Below are positions 1 to 8,828 of a stretch of DNA of 64,000 nucleotides, in pieces. Both the position numbers and the translations under genes were made by a program. The DNA lies in contig CAWAYH010000006.1 of NCBI GenBank assembly GCA_963786195.1, forward strand, positions 1 through 64,000, given 5' to 3'. Positions within the stretch are counted from its first letter, which is position 1. Each line of letters starts with the position of its first letter. The notes beneath the pieces are model-generated. The model did not search any database. It saw only the letters and a program-made list of their open reading frames with translations, and had not been told where the DNA came from. This DNA comes from CAWAYH01 sp963786195. GTDB taxonomy: Bacteria > Acidobacteriota > Vicinamibacteria > Vicinamibacterales > 2-12-FULL-66-21.

Positions 1-640
1 ATCTACCTCTACTCATTCAGCATATTCTTCATACGCAACACTTCACATTCTTCCCCTCGAACGTCGTGTTTCCGATCTGCCGGTCCGTCCACTCCACGAT
101 GACCATCTCGCGCGTACCCATCACGTTGGTCACAATCGGAGTCGACAGAGCCGGTGTGGTCGTGTACCCCGCCAGATTCAGCCCGGGTACCGCGCCGGTC
201 TTCGGCGTTGCACTCTCGCCAGGCGTGTTGGGATTCTCCATGTGGAGGGTGTAGAAAATGCCGTTCCGCGCATAGTCCGGATCGAACACGAAGTTCATCA
301 GGCCAGCCGCAAAGCCTTGTGCGGCCGTGAACTTCGGAAACAAGGATCCCGGCGCGATCGCCCATCCCGTCGAAGTTCAGGTATGACGTGAGTTGTTTCG
401 TCTGCTTGGTGAGAATGTAGAGAGGACCATTCAAGTCGGTCACGAAGAAGCGTCGGCCGCCCGATTCGTCACGAAGGATGCTGCCGCGCGCCAGCTGCCC
501 CGAAATGAGGTTGGTGGATTTCTCCCCGTGACAGGCAGCTCGACATAGTCTGCGAGTTCGAGCGTGCGTTCCGTACCTGTGGTGGGGGCGGGTGCCACTT
601 GAGCGCGTCGAGGGGACGGCGCCCCGACGACGCCACAGGG
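1..640 (-). CDS. PQQ-dependent sugar dehydrogenase-like protein, partial and frameshifted
   Basis: This is a fragment of a secreted glucose/sorbosone dehydrogenase beta-propeller, which oxidises aldoses in the periplasm. Homology is readable in two frames. One carries RRFFVTDLNGPLYILTK (about 420-480). The other carries FVFDPDYARNGIFYTLHMEN and TNVMGTREMVIVEWTD (about 60-310). The switch falls near 350-370. The final stretch near 30 shifts again, and the usual remaining propeller blades are absent, so the gene probably continues past the left edge. It lies 25 bases downstream of another dehydrogenase of the same fold on the same strand. The family call is fairly secure; the exact start is not, because of the frameshifts. 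Confidence 0.6.
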
Positions 641-664
641 CCAACGTGGACGAATGCGTTTGTC

Positions 665-1863
665 TCAGGTGGCAGGGCCGATGATTCTCGCGTCATGTGA
701 GGATTTGTCTCCAACTAGCGCGTAGCTGACCCGGATGAGGCGATTGCCAGAGTCGTCGCTGATCAAGACCGATCCGTCCGGCATCTGCAGCACGTCCACC
801 GGCCGTCCGGTGGCTGCGGTTGTCGCGCCTCGCCCGGTCGGCGCACTCGCCCTCGGACAGGAACCCGTCTACGAACGGTTCGTAACCTGTCACCTGACGT
901 CCATCCGTGCGCGCGACCATCACGCGATAGCCGCTTGGCGTCGTTCGGTTCCACGAACCATGAAGCGCGACGATGACCGCGTTCTTGTAGCTGGCCGGAA
1001 ACATGTTGCCGGTGTAGAACGTGAAGCCAAGCGCCGCCACGTGCGGGCCGAGTTTCAGCACGGGTGGCTCGGTCGTCGAACATGCGCGTTGGGCGCCGAA
1101 CTGCGGGATCGACGACGTCGCCTTGATGGCAGTACGGGAAGCCGAAGTGCAGGCCTGCCTTCCACGCGACGTTGAGTTCGTCGTTCGGCACGTCATCGCC
1201 GAGCATGTCCCGGCCGTTCTCGGTGAACCACAGCTCGCGTGTCATCGGATGCCACGCGAACCCGACGGTGTTGCGTACACCGTCCGCGAACAGCTCCAGA
1301 TCGGATCCGTCGGGTTTCATGCGCACGATGGACGCCACGAGGGGCGGCGACAGGCAGACGTTGCACGTCGAACCGACCGACATGTACAGCAGATCGTCCG
1401 GCCCGAAGGCGATGAACTTCCACGAATGGCCGGCCCGTGGGTTCGGGAGATCCTGGCGCACAACGACCGGTGCCGGAGGCGCATCGAGATGCTGCTCGAT
1501 GTCATCGAACCGCAGAAGTCGGCTCGCGGTCGCGACATACAACGCGCCGTTTCGCATCGCGACGCCGTTGGGTTGATCGAGACCGCTGGCGATCACCACA
1601 ACACGATCGGCCTTGTGGTCGCCGTCACGATCCACAACGGCGTGCACCTTGCCGGCACGTTGCGATCCGACGAACACGGTTCCTTGCGGGCCGAGTGCCA
1701 TCGAACGGGCACCCTCCACCTGGGCAAACACGTCCGCGTGAAACCCGGCGGACAGAACCAGTCTTTCCAGCGACGGGCGGTCTGCATGGAGTGGGCAGGT
1801 CACGCTCGCGGCAAGCACACCGGAGCACAGAGCAACGGCAGACGTGCGGATCACACTGAACAT
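665..1863 (-). CDS. L-sorbosone dehydrogenase-like PQQ/beta-propeller protein (frameshifted)
   Basis: A secreted sugar (sorbosone-type) dehydrogenase of the glucose/sorbosone dehydrogenase superfamily, likely using PQQ. The start at 1863 follows an AGGAAGG ribosome site and opens a signal peptide (MFSVIRTSAVALCSGVLAAS). Downstream come propeller signatures: ARSMALGPQGTVFVGSQ, STCNVC, NTVGFAWHPMTRELWFTENG, FPYCHQGDVVDP, and VALHGSWNRTTPSGYRV near the C-terminus. Frame breaks occur near 1075 and near 850, and the last segment (DVLQMPDGSVLISDDSGNRL) ends at the TGA at 665. The alpha/beta hydrolase gene upstream overlaps its first 13 bases, so the two are probably one transcript. Full-length homology with only frame breaks suggests sequence errors rather than loss. 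Confidence 0.75.
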
Positions 1864-2819
1864 GTTTCCCTTCCTGATGTTGTCAACGCTCTTGACTGAA
1901 TCTGTTTCGCCCAAAAGTGAACGGCGTCCGCGATCCACCCTTCGGCGCTCGTCCCGATCCCAAGGCCGAAGCCGTGACCGACGCCCGGGTACTTCCGGTA
2001 CTCCACGTCCGTGCCCTGTCTTCGCAACGCCGCTACCCGCCGTTCCATCATGATGGGAGACGCGATCCGATCCTCGTCGCCGACGGCGACGAACGTCGGA
2101 GGTTCCGATGAGCTGAGATCCGAGTGACCGGTATAGAGAAGGACGAGGGCCGATGGCTTCGCCTGGACAGCATCCGCCAAACCGGCCGGCGCCGTGCGAA
2201 CCAATCGACGCCGCCATCCTCGCGCCCGCGGAACTGCCCCACAGCGAATATCCAACCGTCGCGACCTCGAGATAGGCGGCATTGCGGAAGATGTAGGAGA
2301 GCGCGGCGGCCAAGTCCTCTGGTCGCGACTGCGCCGCCAAGACCGGCGCGGTACTTCACGACGAACGCGTTGTAGCCCCGGTTGCTGATCTCGACCGCGT
2401 ACGGAAAGCCCTCGTGCACGGACGCCACATAGGAGAAACCACCACCCGGTGCGATGACCGCAAACGGCGCGCCGGGCTTCCCGCGAAAGAAGAACAAGCC
2501 CCGGTTCTGTCCGCGACGGGTCCGCCTGCTTCTCGGCCTCGGTGTAGATGTCGTAGAAGAGCGTCTTACCGGCACTCGCGTCGTCGATCAGTCGGTTCAG
2601 TGACGAGACGACGACCGCGGATCCACGTCGGAGTGGTACGGAAGCAGCGAGCCGACATTCTTGAGCCGCATCGTTCGGTCGTACGGTCGGTCATCCCACG
2701 GCAGGATGAGACGGGCAAATCCAGCGAACGCCGGATGGTTGAGGACGTCGTCGATGGTGTCATCGACGCGCAAGTGCGCGGCACGGTCTTCATTTCTTCT
2801 TCGAGGGCGCATCCGCCAT
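1851..2819 (-). CDS. Alpha/beta hydrolase (esterase/acetyl-hydrolase type), frameshifted
   Basis: A serine esterase-like alpha/beta hydrolase. Segments in successive frames line up in family order. HPAFAGFARLILPWDDRPYD lies near 2700. FAVIAPGGGFSYVASVHEGF (about 2400-2460) carries the GGG oxyanion-hole turn. The nucleophile elbow GSSAG lies near 2240, inside YSLWGSSAGARMAAS. The Asp region VAVGDEDRIASP is near 2060 and the His is in GVGHGFG near 1970. At least three frame breaks (about 2640, 2370, 2190) are needed. The stop at 1851 overlaps the start of the sorbosone dehydrogenase. The N-terminus is uncertain: a near-by ATG at 2819 runs into a stop unless a base is added. The substrate is unknown. 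Confidence 0.65.
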
Positions 2820-2889
2820 GAGCGTAGCCGGGCGTTGCAGATCGGAGTAGTCCGTCAAATCGGCATGGGGATGTGAGTACCATTCACCA

Positions 2890-3778
2890 ATGCAACTCGA
2901 CCATCTGAACGTCTTGGCCGCGTTCCTGACCATTGCGGAAGAGCGCAGCTTCACCAAGGCGGCGAAACGGCTGGGCGTCTCTCGGTCCGCGCTCAGTCAT
3001 GCGATCCGCGGCCTGGAAGAACGTCTCGGCGTTCGTCTCCTCGCGCGAACCACGCGCAGTGTGGCGCCGACGGAGGCGGGCGCGCGACTCATCACTCGCC
3101 TTCGACCTGCGCTCGGCGAAGTTGAGTCCGTGCTCGATGCAAGTTGTGGGACTGAGCGATCGACCGGCGGGACGGATCCGTCTGCTGGTCACGCCGCTGT
3201 CGGCCACGATGGTGCTCGCCCCGAAGCTCGTGCCATTCGCGCGCCAATTCCCTGACATCGTCCTCGACGTCACCACGACGCAAGAGGGACGCACGGAGCT
3301 CGTCGCCGCGGGCTTCGACGCCGGCATTCATCTCGGCGAATCGATTCAACGCGACATGGTGGCGGTTCGCGTGTCTCGCCGATCAGCGGCTGGCCGTCGT
3401 CGGGTCGCCGGATTACTTCGCGCGGCACCCCAAGCCGAGTTCGCCGCACGATTTGCCGCACCACCGCTGCATCAACCTGCGCGGCGGCTCTGCCGGGCCG
3501 TACCGTTGGGAATTCGAAAAAGGCTCCGAGACACTCGCCGTTGATGTAGCGGACCGTTGATCGTCGACGACGCCGACCTCATGATTCGCGCCGCCGTCGA
3601 TGGGCTGGGGCTGACGTTTTCTTTTGAAGAGTACGTCGCGCCGCACATCGCAAGCGGCGCGCTCGTGCGTGTGCTGGAAGAGTGGTGTCCGCCGTTTGCT
3701 GGCTACTTTCTCTACTATCCGAGTCGGCGACAGCAGCCGGCCGCGCTCTCGGCGCTCATCGAGACGCTGCGGCTGTAG
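2890..3778 (+). CDS. LysR-family transcriptional regulator (frameshifted)
   Basis: A LysR-type regulator of the DsdA/CrgA-like subgroup. The N-terminal winged helix-turn-helix is intact: LDHLNVLAAFLTIAEERSFT followed by AAKRLGVSRSALSHAIRGLE, where the recognition helix is obvious. The effector-binding domain follows in other frames: GRIRLLVTPLSATMVLAPKL, then FPDIVLDVTTTQEGRTELVA, LAVVGSPDYFARHPKP, and finally DADLMIRAAVDGLGLTFSFE to the stop at 3778. Frame breaks are near 3145, 3375 and 3555. The length fits the family at about 296 residues. It sits beside the remains of a divergent SDR pair, the usual kind of LysR target, so it probably once controlled them (inference). Confidence 0.75.
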
Positions 3779-3792
3779 AACGCCAAGCCAGT

Positions 3793-3914
3793 CTATCGCG
3801 CCTGTTGCGAAGCTAGTTCGCCGAACCAGAATGCGGCCGTGACGCCGCCATCCATCAAGAAGTCGCTGCCGGTGATAAACGCACCATCAGGGCCCATTAG
3901 TAGCGCGCCCACGT
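3793..3914 (-). pseudogene. C-terminal stub of a short-chain dehydrogenase (SDR 1)
   Basis: Only the last roughly 40 residues of a classical SDR remain: NVGALLMGPDGAFITGSDFL then MDGGVTAAFWFGEL. This is the conserved end of Rossmann-fold oxidoreductases of this subgroup. The NAD-binding TGxxxGxG motif and catalytic YxxxK are absent. Homology stops abruptly at about 3914, where the opposite strand enters the middle of a second SDR. The stub converges on the LysR gene. It cannot encode a working enzyme. Confidence 0.7.
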
Positions 3915-4285
3915 TTGGATGGAGTCGCTCACTCCAGAGATCGCGCCCTTCGGTATCGCACGATGCTGGTCGAACCCGGTTTCTTTCGCACCGAACTGCT
4001 CTCGGCTCAATCGACCACCTACGCGCCACCCTCGATTGACGACTACGCCGCGACAACGAGGGACATCGTCACGGCGTCGAAGAGCATGGATGGCAAACAC
4101 GGTGGCGATCCCGCAAAACTCGCCGACGCCCTCGTGACGCTCGTCGGGCTCGAGGAACCCCCCGGCGCGCTTTTGCTGCCGGCGCCGATGCCGTCCAGAC
4201 TTTCGAGGCAAAGGCTAAGGCGCTCCTCGCTCAAGCTCACGCCCACCTCGAACTGTCCGCCGGTCTTGCGCTCAAGCAGAGCTGA
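3915..4285 (+). pseudogene. C-terminal half of a second short-chain dehydrogenase (SDR 2)
   Basis: The strand reads WMESLTPEIAPFGI, then after a one-frame break RTMLVEPGFFRTELLSAQST, and then GDPAKLADALVTLVGLEEPP. This is the substrate-loop and C-terminal region of a classical SDR. After a second break it ends with QTFEAKAKALLAQAHAHLEL and a TGA at 4285. The Rossmann N-terminus and catalytic Tyr/Lys are missing. Homology begins exactly where the oppositely oriented SDR stub ends, so one deletion across a divergent gene pair would explain both. Non-functional as it stands. Confidence 0.7.
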
Positions 4286-4701
4286 TGTGAGGACGTCGCT
4301 CCTTCACGAACTGAGGCACCTCACAAAAGCAGATTTGCCAAGGGTACACGGACGGGGCGGGTCACCAGCTGGCGCGTCCGCAGAACGGATGATGCGGTCG
4401 CTCTCGCGCGGCAGGTGAATTCGCTGCGACGACGCCCAGGCGTCGCGGCACAGGACCTGTGGCCGTTGGCGGCCACCTGTACTTCGGCAACGTGAACGGC
4501 CGCGGTCGGTGAGCTTCTCCGAACCGGTAGACCCCGCGCAGTTCCTGCGAGAATGGCGTGCAGGTCGTCATCGTGCTGCGCCGCTCGGCGCGGACCGGCG
4601 GTGCCGATGACCTGATGCGCCGCGGGTTCAAGACGTCCGAAACGCTGAGCACTTCACATACGCGACGTCGTGCGCGACTGACGTCCGATCAACTCCTCCT
4701 C
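4286..4701. other. Non-coding or unrecognised stretch
   Basis: No reading frame here shows recognisable homology or a convincing start with a ribosome site. A minus-strand open frame at 4362-4652 is arginine- and proline-rich and looks like a GC-driven chance frame. The right end leads into the promoter of the PadR gene. Confidence 0.4.
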
Positions 4702-4741
4702 TTGACAATTGAAGAACGCGGTGTCTACTCTCAATTGTCGA
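4702..4741 (+). promoter_or_regulatory. Promoter and inverted-repeat operator of the first PadR-ADOP operon
   Basis: TTGACAATTGA (4702-4712) and TCAATTGTCGA (4731-4741) form an inverted repeat with 10 of 11 matching positions and an 18-base spacer. The first arm contains a consensus -35 box, TTGACA. A weak -10 (CTACTC) lies 17 bases further on, inside the spacer. The second arm is 18 bases before the PadR start codon. Autoregulation by PadR at this site is inferred from the layout. Confidence 0.6.
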
Positions 4742-4759
4742 GGGAGCCCCAAAGGACCA

Positions 4760-5085
4760 ATGGGAAAACCCGCCGATCTCCTGCAAGGCACGCTCGACGT
4801 GCTGATTCTGAAAACGCTCGCCCTCGAGCCGATGCACGGCTGGGGCATCATGCTTCGCATCCAGCAGATTCGGCGACGTCCTGCAGGTCCGCCCGGCGCG
4901 CTCTACCCGGCGCTCAGCCGCCTCGAGCACCAGGGGTGGATCACCGCGAAATCGGCCCGCACCAGGCCGGACGCCGCGCGAAGTACTCGCGCTCACGCGG
5001 CGGGCCGCCATCAACTCGAGCGTGAGTCGGAGCAATGGCGGCGGCTGCCGTGGGCGCCGTCTCAGCCATCGTCGACATGGGGTGA
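4760..5085 (+). CDS. PadR-family transcriptional regulator (acidobacterial type), frameshifted
   Basis: A winged-helix repressor of the acidobacterial PadR subgroup, which normally precedes an ADOP permease gene. The start ATG at 4760 follows an AAAGGA ribosome site and begins with the family signature: MGKPADLLQGTLDVLILKTL, then EPMHGWGIMLRIQQI. The wing region PGALYPALSRLEHQGWITAK is in another frame, and the C-terminal QLERESEQWRRL follows. Two or three frame breaks lie between about 4870 and 5030. The restored length is near 110 residues, as expected. It ends five bases before the ADOP start. Confidence 0.75.
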
Positions 5086-5090
5086 ACGTC

Positions 5091-7741
5091 ATGCCCACTC
5101 GTCTCCATCATCGGGTGCTTGCCGCCTTCCGATCGTTCTTCCACCGCCGGGCGGTCGAGAACGAACTGGATGACGAGTTGCGGTTCCATCTCGAACAGAT
5201 GGAAGCCCACGAGGTCGCACGGGAATCGGACCCGCTCGCGCACACCTGGAGGCGGAACGCCGCTTCGGAGCGTTCGACCTGGTCAAGGAGGCCTGCCGCG
5301 ACATGCGCACGCTCCAGCCGCTCGAGGAGTTCCTGCGTGACGTCGGCTTCGGCGGCCGATTGCTCGCCCGCAGTCCCGTCTTCGCCGTGGTGGCGATCCT
5401 TTCGCTGGCGCTCGCGATTGGCGCCAACGACCGTCATGTTCAGCGTGCTCAACGCGGTGCTGCTGCGGCCGCTTCCCTACCGATCGCCGGAGCAGCTGGC
5501 CATGTTGTGGACGGTGCGATCGCGGCCAGGACGTCCGCAGGCGGCCGGCCTACGTGACCGTCGAAGGCTGGCGACGCCTGACCACGAGCTTCGCCGACAT
5601 GGCGGTCCTCGATCCCGTTCGGTGACCCTGACAGACGGCGACGGGGCGGAAGAATCAGCGTCGCACGGATCTCGCCCAACTTCTTTCCGCTGCTCGGCGT
5701 CCAGCCGCTGCAGGGGCGGCACTTCTCGAACGAACGAGGCCGCGGATCGACAACACGCTCGCCCTCATCAGCCATCGCCTCTGGCAATCACGCTTCGCAG
5801 GCTCCCCCGACGCTCTCGGCACGTCCATCGTCCTCAACGGCTTGCCGTCTCGGATCATCGGCGTCCTTCCCGCGAGCCTCGAAGTTCCGCTCGACGCCGA
5901 CGTCTGGGAGCCGCACACGATGTTTCCGGACTGGGACACCCGTCGCGCGAACCGCGCCGAGGGTCGTGGTTCGTCGTCGGCAGGCTGCGGCCGGACGTCA
6001 CCCTCGATCAGGCCCAGGCGGAAATGAGCGCGATCGCGCCGCGTCCTCGACGATCAGTTGCCGACGGCCGACCGCAACCGGGGAATCAGCGTCGTTCCGC
6101 TCAGCGTGTACGTGGTCGCGACCCCGGTCGCGGCTGGCGTTGTGGATGCTCGCCGGCGCGGTGTTGTGCGTGCTGCTCATCGCCGCCGCCAACGTCTCCA
6201 GCCTCTCGCTGGCGCGCAGCGTCGGCCGCGCGCGCGAGATCGCCATTCGCGCGACTCTGGCGCGAGTCACGCCCCGGATCGTGCGGCAGCTGCTCGCCGA
6301 GGGGATGACGCTCGCCGCGATCTGCATGTCTTGCTGGCGCCGCCGTGGCCGTCGCAGGCATCGGGCTGATCCGGGCCGTCGGACCTGCCGACCTCGCTCG
6401 GCTGAACGAGGTCAGCCTCGATCTGCCGGCGCTCGGCTGGACGCTCGTCATGTCTCTCGTCACGGGAGTGCTGGTCGGCCTTGCGCCAGCCCTGTCGACG
6501 CTGCAGCGCAATCCGCGGCTTCCGAGTCAGGAGGGCGGACGGAGCGTCGCGGGTGGGTTCCGCGCCCGCGGAATCCGCCGCGCTCTCGTCGCGGGCGAGT
6601 TCGCGCTGGCGATCGTTCTGATGGCCGGCGCCGGCCTCTTGATGCGAAGCTGGTGGAATCTCGTCAGCGTCGATCCGGGATTCAGCGCCGCGCGCATCCT
6701 CTCGCTGCAGTTGTCTTCCACCGCCCTCGACGGATCCGCGCGACGGCTCAGCTTCTACGAACGCGTGCTCGAGCAGATTGGATCGCTCCCGGGCGTCGAG
6801 AGCGCTGGCATCATCGGCGATCTGTTCGTCGGCGGCGATTCCGAACGGGTGGTGACCACCGAGGGGAACGGCGGAATCACGTCCGAGCGCGTACGCCTCC
6901 GTCTGGACGAGGCCAGCGCGGGGTTCTTTGCAACGGTTCGAGACTCCGCTGATTCAGGGGCGCTTCTTTTCGATCGAGGACGGCCCCGATGCTCCGCGCG
7001 TGGCGATCGTCAACGAGGCGATGGCTCGCCGGCGTCTGGCCCGGGCGCGATCCCGTCGGCGTCAGATTCAAGTTCGGTCCGCGTGATTCGGGCAACCCCT
7101 GGGTCACGGTGGTTGGCGTGGTCGGCGACATGCGCCGTCAGGGATTGGAAACCGAGCCTATCCCCCAGGTGTTCGAGCCATTGGCTCAGAATCCATCCGG
7201 GCTCGAGACGCTTCTCGTCCGAACGTCGTCAGGCGACCCGCTGACGATGGTGCCGGCGATACGCGCGGAAATCGGCCGATTGGAGAAGCGCGCGCCCGTC
7301 TACAGCGTGACGACCGTGGACGATCGGATCGGAGCCGACCTCGCGCAGCGGCGCTTCCAGACCTCGCTGCTGATGGGATTCTCCTTCGTGGCGCTCCTGA
7401 TGGCCGCCATCGGGATTTACGGGCTCATCCACTACTCTGTCGCGACGCGGACGCACGAAATCGGGATCCGCATGGCGATCGGCGCGCGGGCCGGCGACAT
7501 TTTCCGCATGATCGTCCGCGAGGGGCTGCAGTTGAGCGTGACCGGGCTCGTGATTGGACTCGTGGGAGCCCTGTGGGTGGGACAGGCCGTGTCCACTCTC
7601 CTCTTTGGCGTGACGGCTACCGATCCGCTGACCCTCGGGACCGTGTGTCTGCTGCTCACGGCCGTTGCCGGCGCCGCCTGCTATTTCCCGGCGCGACGCG
7701 CCATGAAGGTCAGCCCGGTCGTGGCCCTGCGGCAGGCCTGA
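5091..7741 (+). CDS. ADOP-family ABC transporter permease 1 (MacB/FtsX-like), frameshifted
   Basis: An inner-membrane protein of the Acidobacterial Duplicated Orphan Permease family: two MacB-like periplasmic core plus FtsX permease units and no ATPase domain. The N-terminal cytoplasmic extension DDELRFHLEQMEAHEVARE is typical of PadR-linked ADOPs. VFAVVAILSLALAIGAN is the first membrane segment. VSSLSLARSVGRAREIAIRA marks the first FtsX domain, and MAAIGIYGLIHYSVATRTHE with IGIRMAIGARAG the second. It ends RRAMKVSPVVALRQA, the classical ADOP terminus. At least six frame breaks are needed, mostly before 7000; the last 250 codons are clean. It follows the PadR gene after five bases. The cargo is unknown. 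Confidence 0.75.
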
Positions 7742-7798
7742 CCTGCCTCGGGTGGGCCGCGGCGCACAATACGCTATAGTGGCGCCCCGGAGGCGATT

Positions 7799-8176
7799 GT
7801 GATGCGACGATGTACATCCCCGAGGCGGCAGTCGATTCGACGCTACGCTTCCGTAGCCGGCGACGCTGCTCGAGGCAGCATCATCGTCTTCGACTACTTC
7901 CTCGAGAGTGCCCTGCGGTCGCCTCCTGCGGATCTCAAGAACACAGCGGGGAGGGTAGCGACCGTGGGGGAGCCGTTTGTGTTCGGAATGCCAGGTCAGG
8001 ACGCCACCGCGTTTGTGAAGCAGCGTGGGCTGGCGGTCGCGTCGGACGTCGGCTATGGAGAGCTCGGTCTGCGCTACCTGCCGAAGGGCCTCAACCTTCC
8101 GGTGCAATCCGTCAATCGGATTCTGTACCGCGGTCGTGCCCTGAGCGAGCACGCGTTGGAGCGAGGCCACGATTGA
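7799..8176 (+). pseudogene. C-terminal part of a TIGR00027-type SAM-dependent methyltransferase
   Basis: The text MYIPEAAVDSTLRF and, after a frame break near 7850, GSIIVFDYFLESALRSP, VGEPFVFGMPGQDATAFVKQ and LPVQSVNRILYRGRALSEHA match the second half of leucine carboxyl methyltransferase-like enzymes (TIGR00027 group). The SAM-binding first half, about 150 residues, is missing, so catalysis is not expected. A good ribosome site (GGAGG at 7789-7793) precedes GTG/ATG codons at 7799-7804, so a short product could still be made. Preceding bases belong to the ADOP terminus and a 57-base gap. A deletion or an assembly join near 7800 is the simplest reading. Confidence 0.6.
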
Positions 8177-8209
8177 AGAACGCAGCAGCGCTGTGTCAAG
8201 GAGACGAAG

Positions 8210-8775
8210 ATGGTTGGAAACTGCAAGAGCCCATGGCTTCCGCTGATTCTCTGGGTGGCGCTGATGGTCCCGGGCGCGGACGCGGCTGCACAAGGGGCAG
8301 CTTCGCCGGAAGCCCGCCTCAAGGCGCTGGGGATCGAGTTGCCGCCTGCGCCGACGCCGGTGGCCTGGTACGTTCCGGCTGTGCGCACCGGCAACCTGGT
8401 CTACCTCGCCGGACAAGGCCCGCTCGCCGGTGGAAAACCCACGGTCACGGGCAAGGTCGGAGCCGAGATCTCCGAGCAGGAGGGGTACAAGGCGGCGCGG
8501 GCCACGATCCTGGTGTCGCTTGCCGCGTTGCGCGCCGAGATCGGCTCGCTGGATCGCGTGCGGCGAATCGTGAAAGTCGTGGGTGGGTCAACAGTGCGCC
8601 CGGATTTACGCGGCAACCGTGGGTGATCAACGGCGCATCCGATCTCCTTGTCGAGATCTTCGGTGACGCCGGCAAGCACGCCCGTAGCTCGGTGGGGGCC
8701 AACGAACTGCCGTTCAATATTCCGGTCGAGATTGAGATCATCGTCGAGGTGGCGCCCGATTCCGAACGCCGGTGA
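8210..8775 (+). CDS. Secreted RidA/YjgF-family protein (one frameshift)
   Basis: A RidA-like (YjgF/YER057c/UK114) protein of the subgroup with an LGIELPP N-terminal motif. The ATG at 8210 is preceded by AAGGAGACGAAG. It has a signal peptide ending near GADAAAQ, then the RidA core: VRTGNLVYLAGQGPLAGGKP and GYKAARATILVSLAALRAEI. After a frame break near 8583 comes GWVNSAPGFTRQPWVINGAS and the typical end ANELPFNIPVEIEIIVEVAP. Cytosolic RidA proteins deaminate reactive enamines/imines; what an exported homologue does is not known. It sits between the methyltransferase stub and the second ADOP gene, same strand. Confidence 0.7.
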
Positions 8776-8828
8776 GCGCTATCGAACCGCGCGCCCGCGG
8801 CAAGCGTATACTCGACCACCGGAGCACG

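Noticed and set aside
1..1863. Tandem duplication of the two dehydrogenase genes
   Set aside because: They share a fold class but their readable segments are not similar enough at DNA or protein level to call a recent duplication.
1021..1899. Long plus-strand open frame opposite the sorbosone dehydrogenase
   Set aside because: It is an antisense shadow: the minus strand carries clear family motifs and the plus-strand translation has none.
4362..4652. Minus-strand open frame of 96 codons
   Set aside because: It has Arg/Pro-rich composition typical of GC-rich chance frames, with no homology or ribosome site.
7229..8416. 395-codon minus-strand open frame opposite ADOP 1, the methyltransferase stub and the RidA-like gene
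   Set aside because: Its translation is low-complexity (many Arg/His/Gln) and unrelated to any family, while the plus strand carries three recognised genes.
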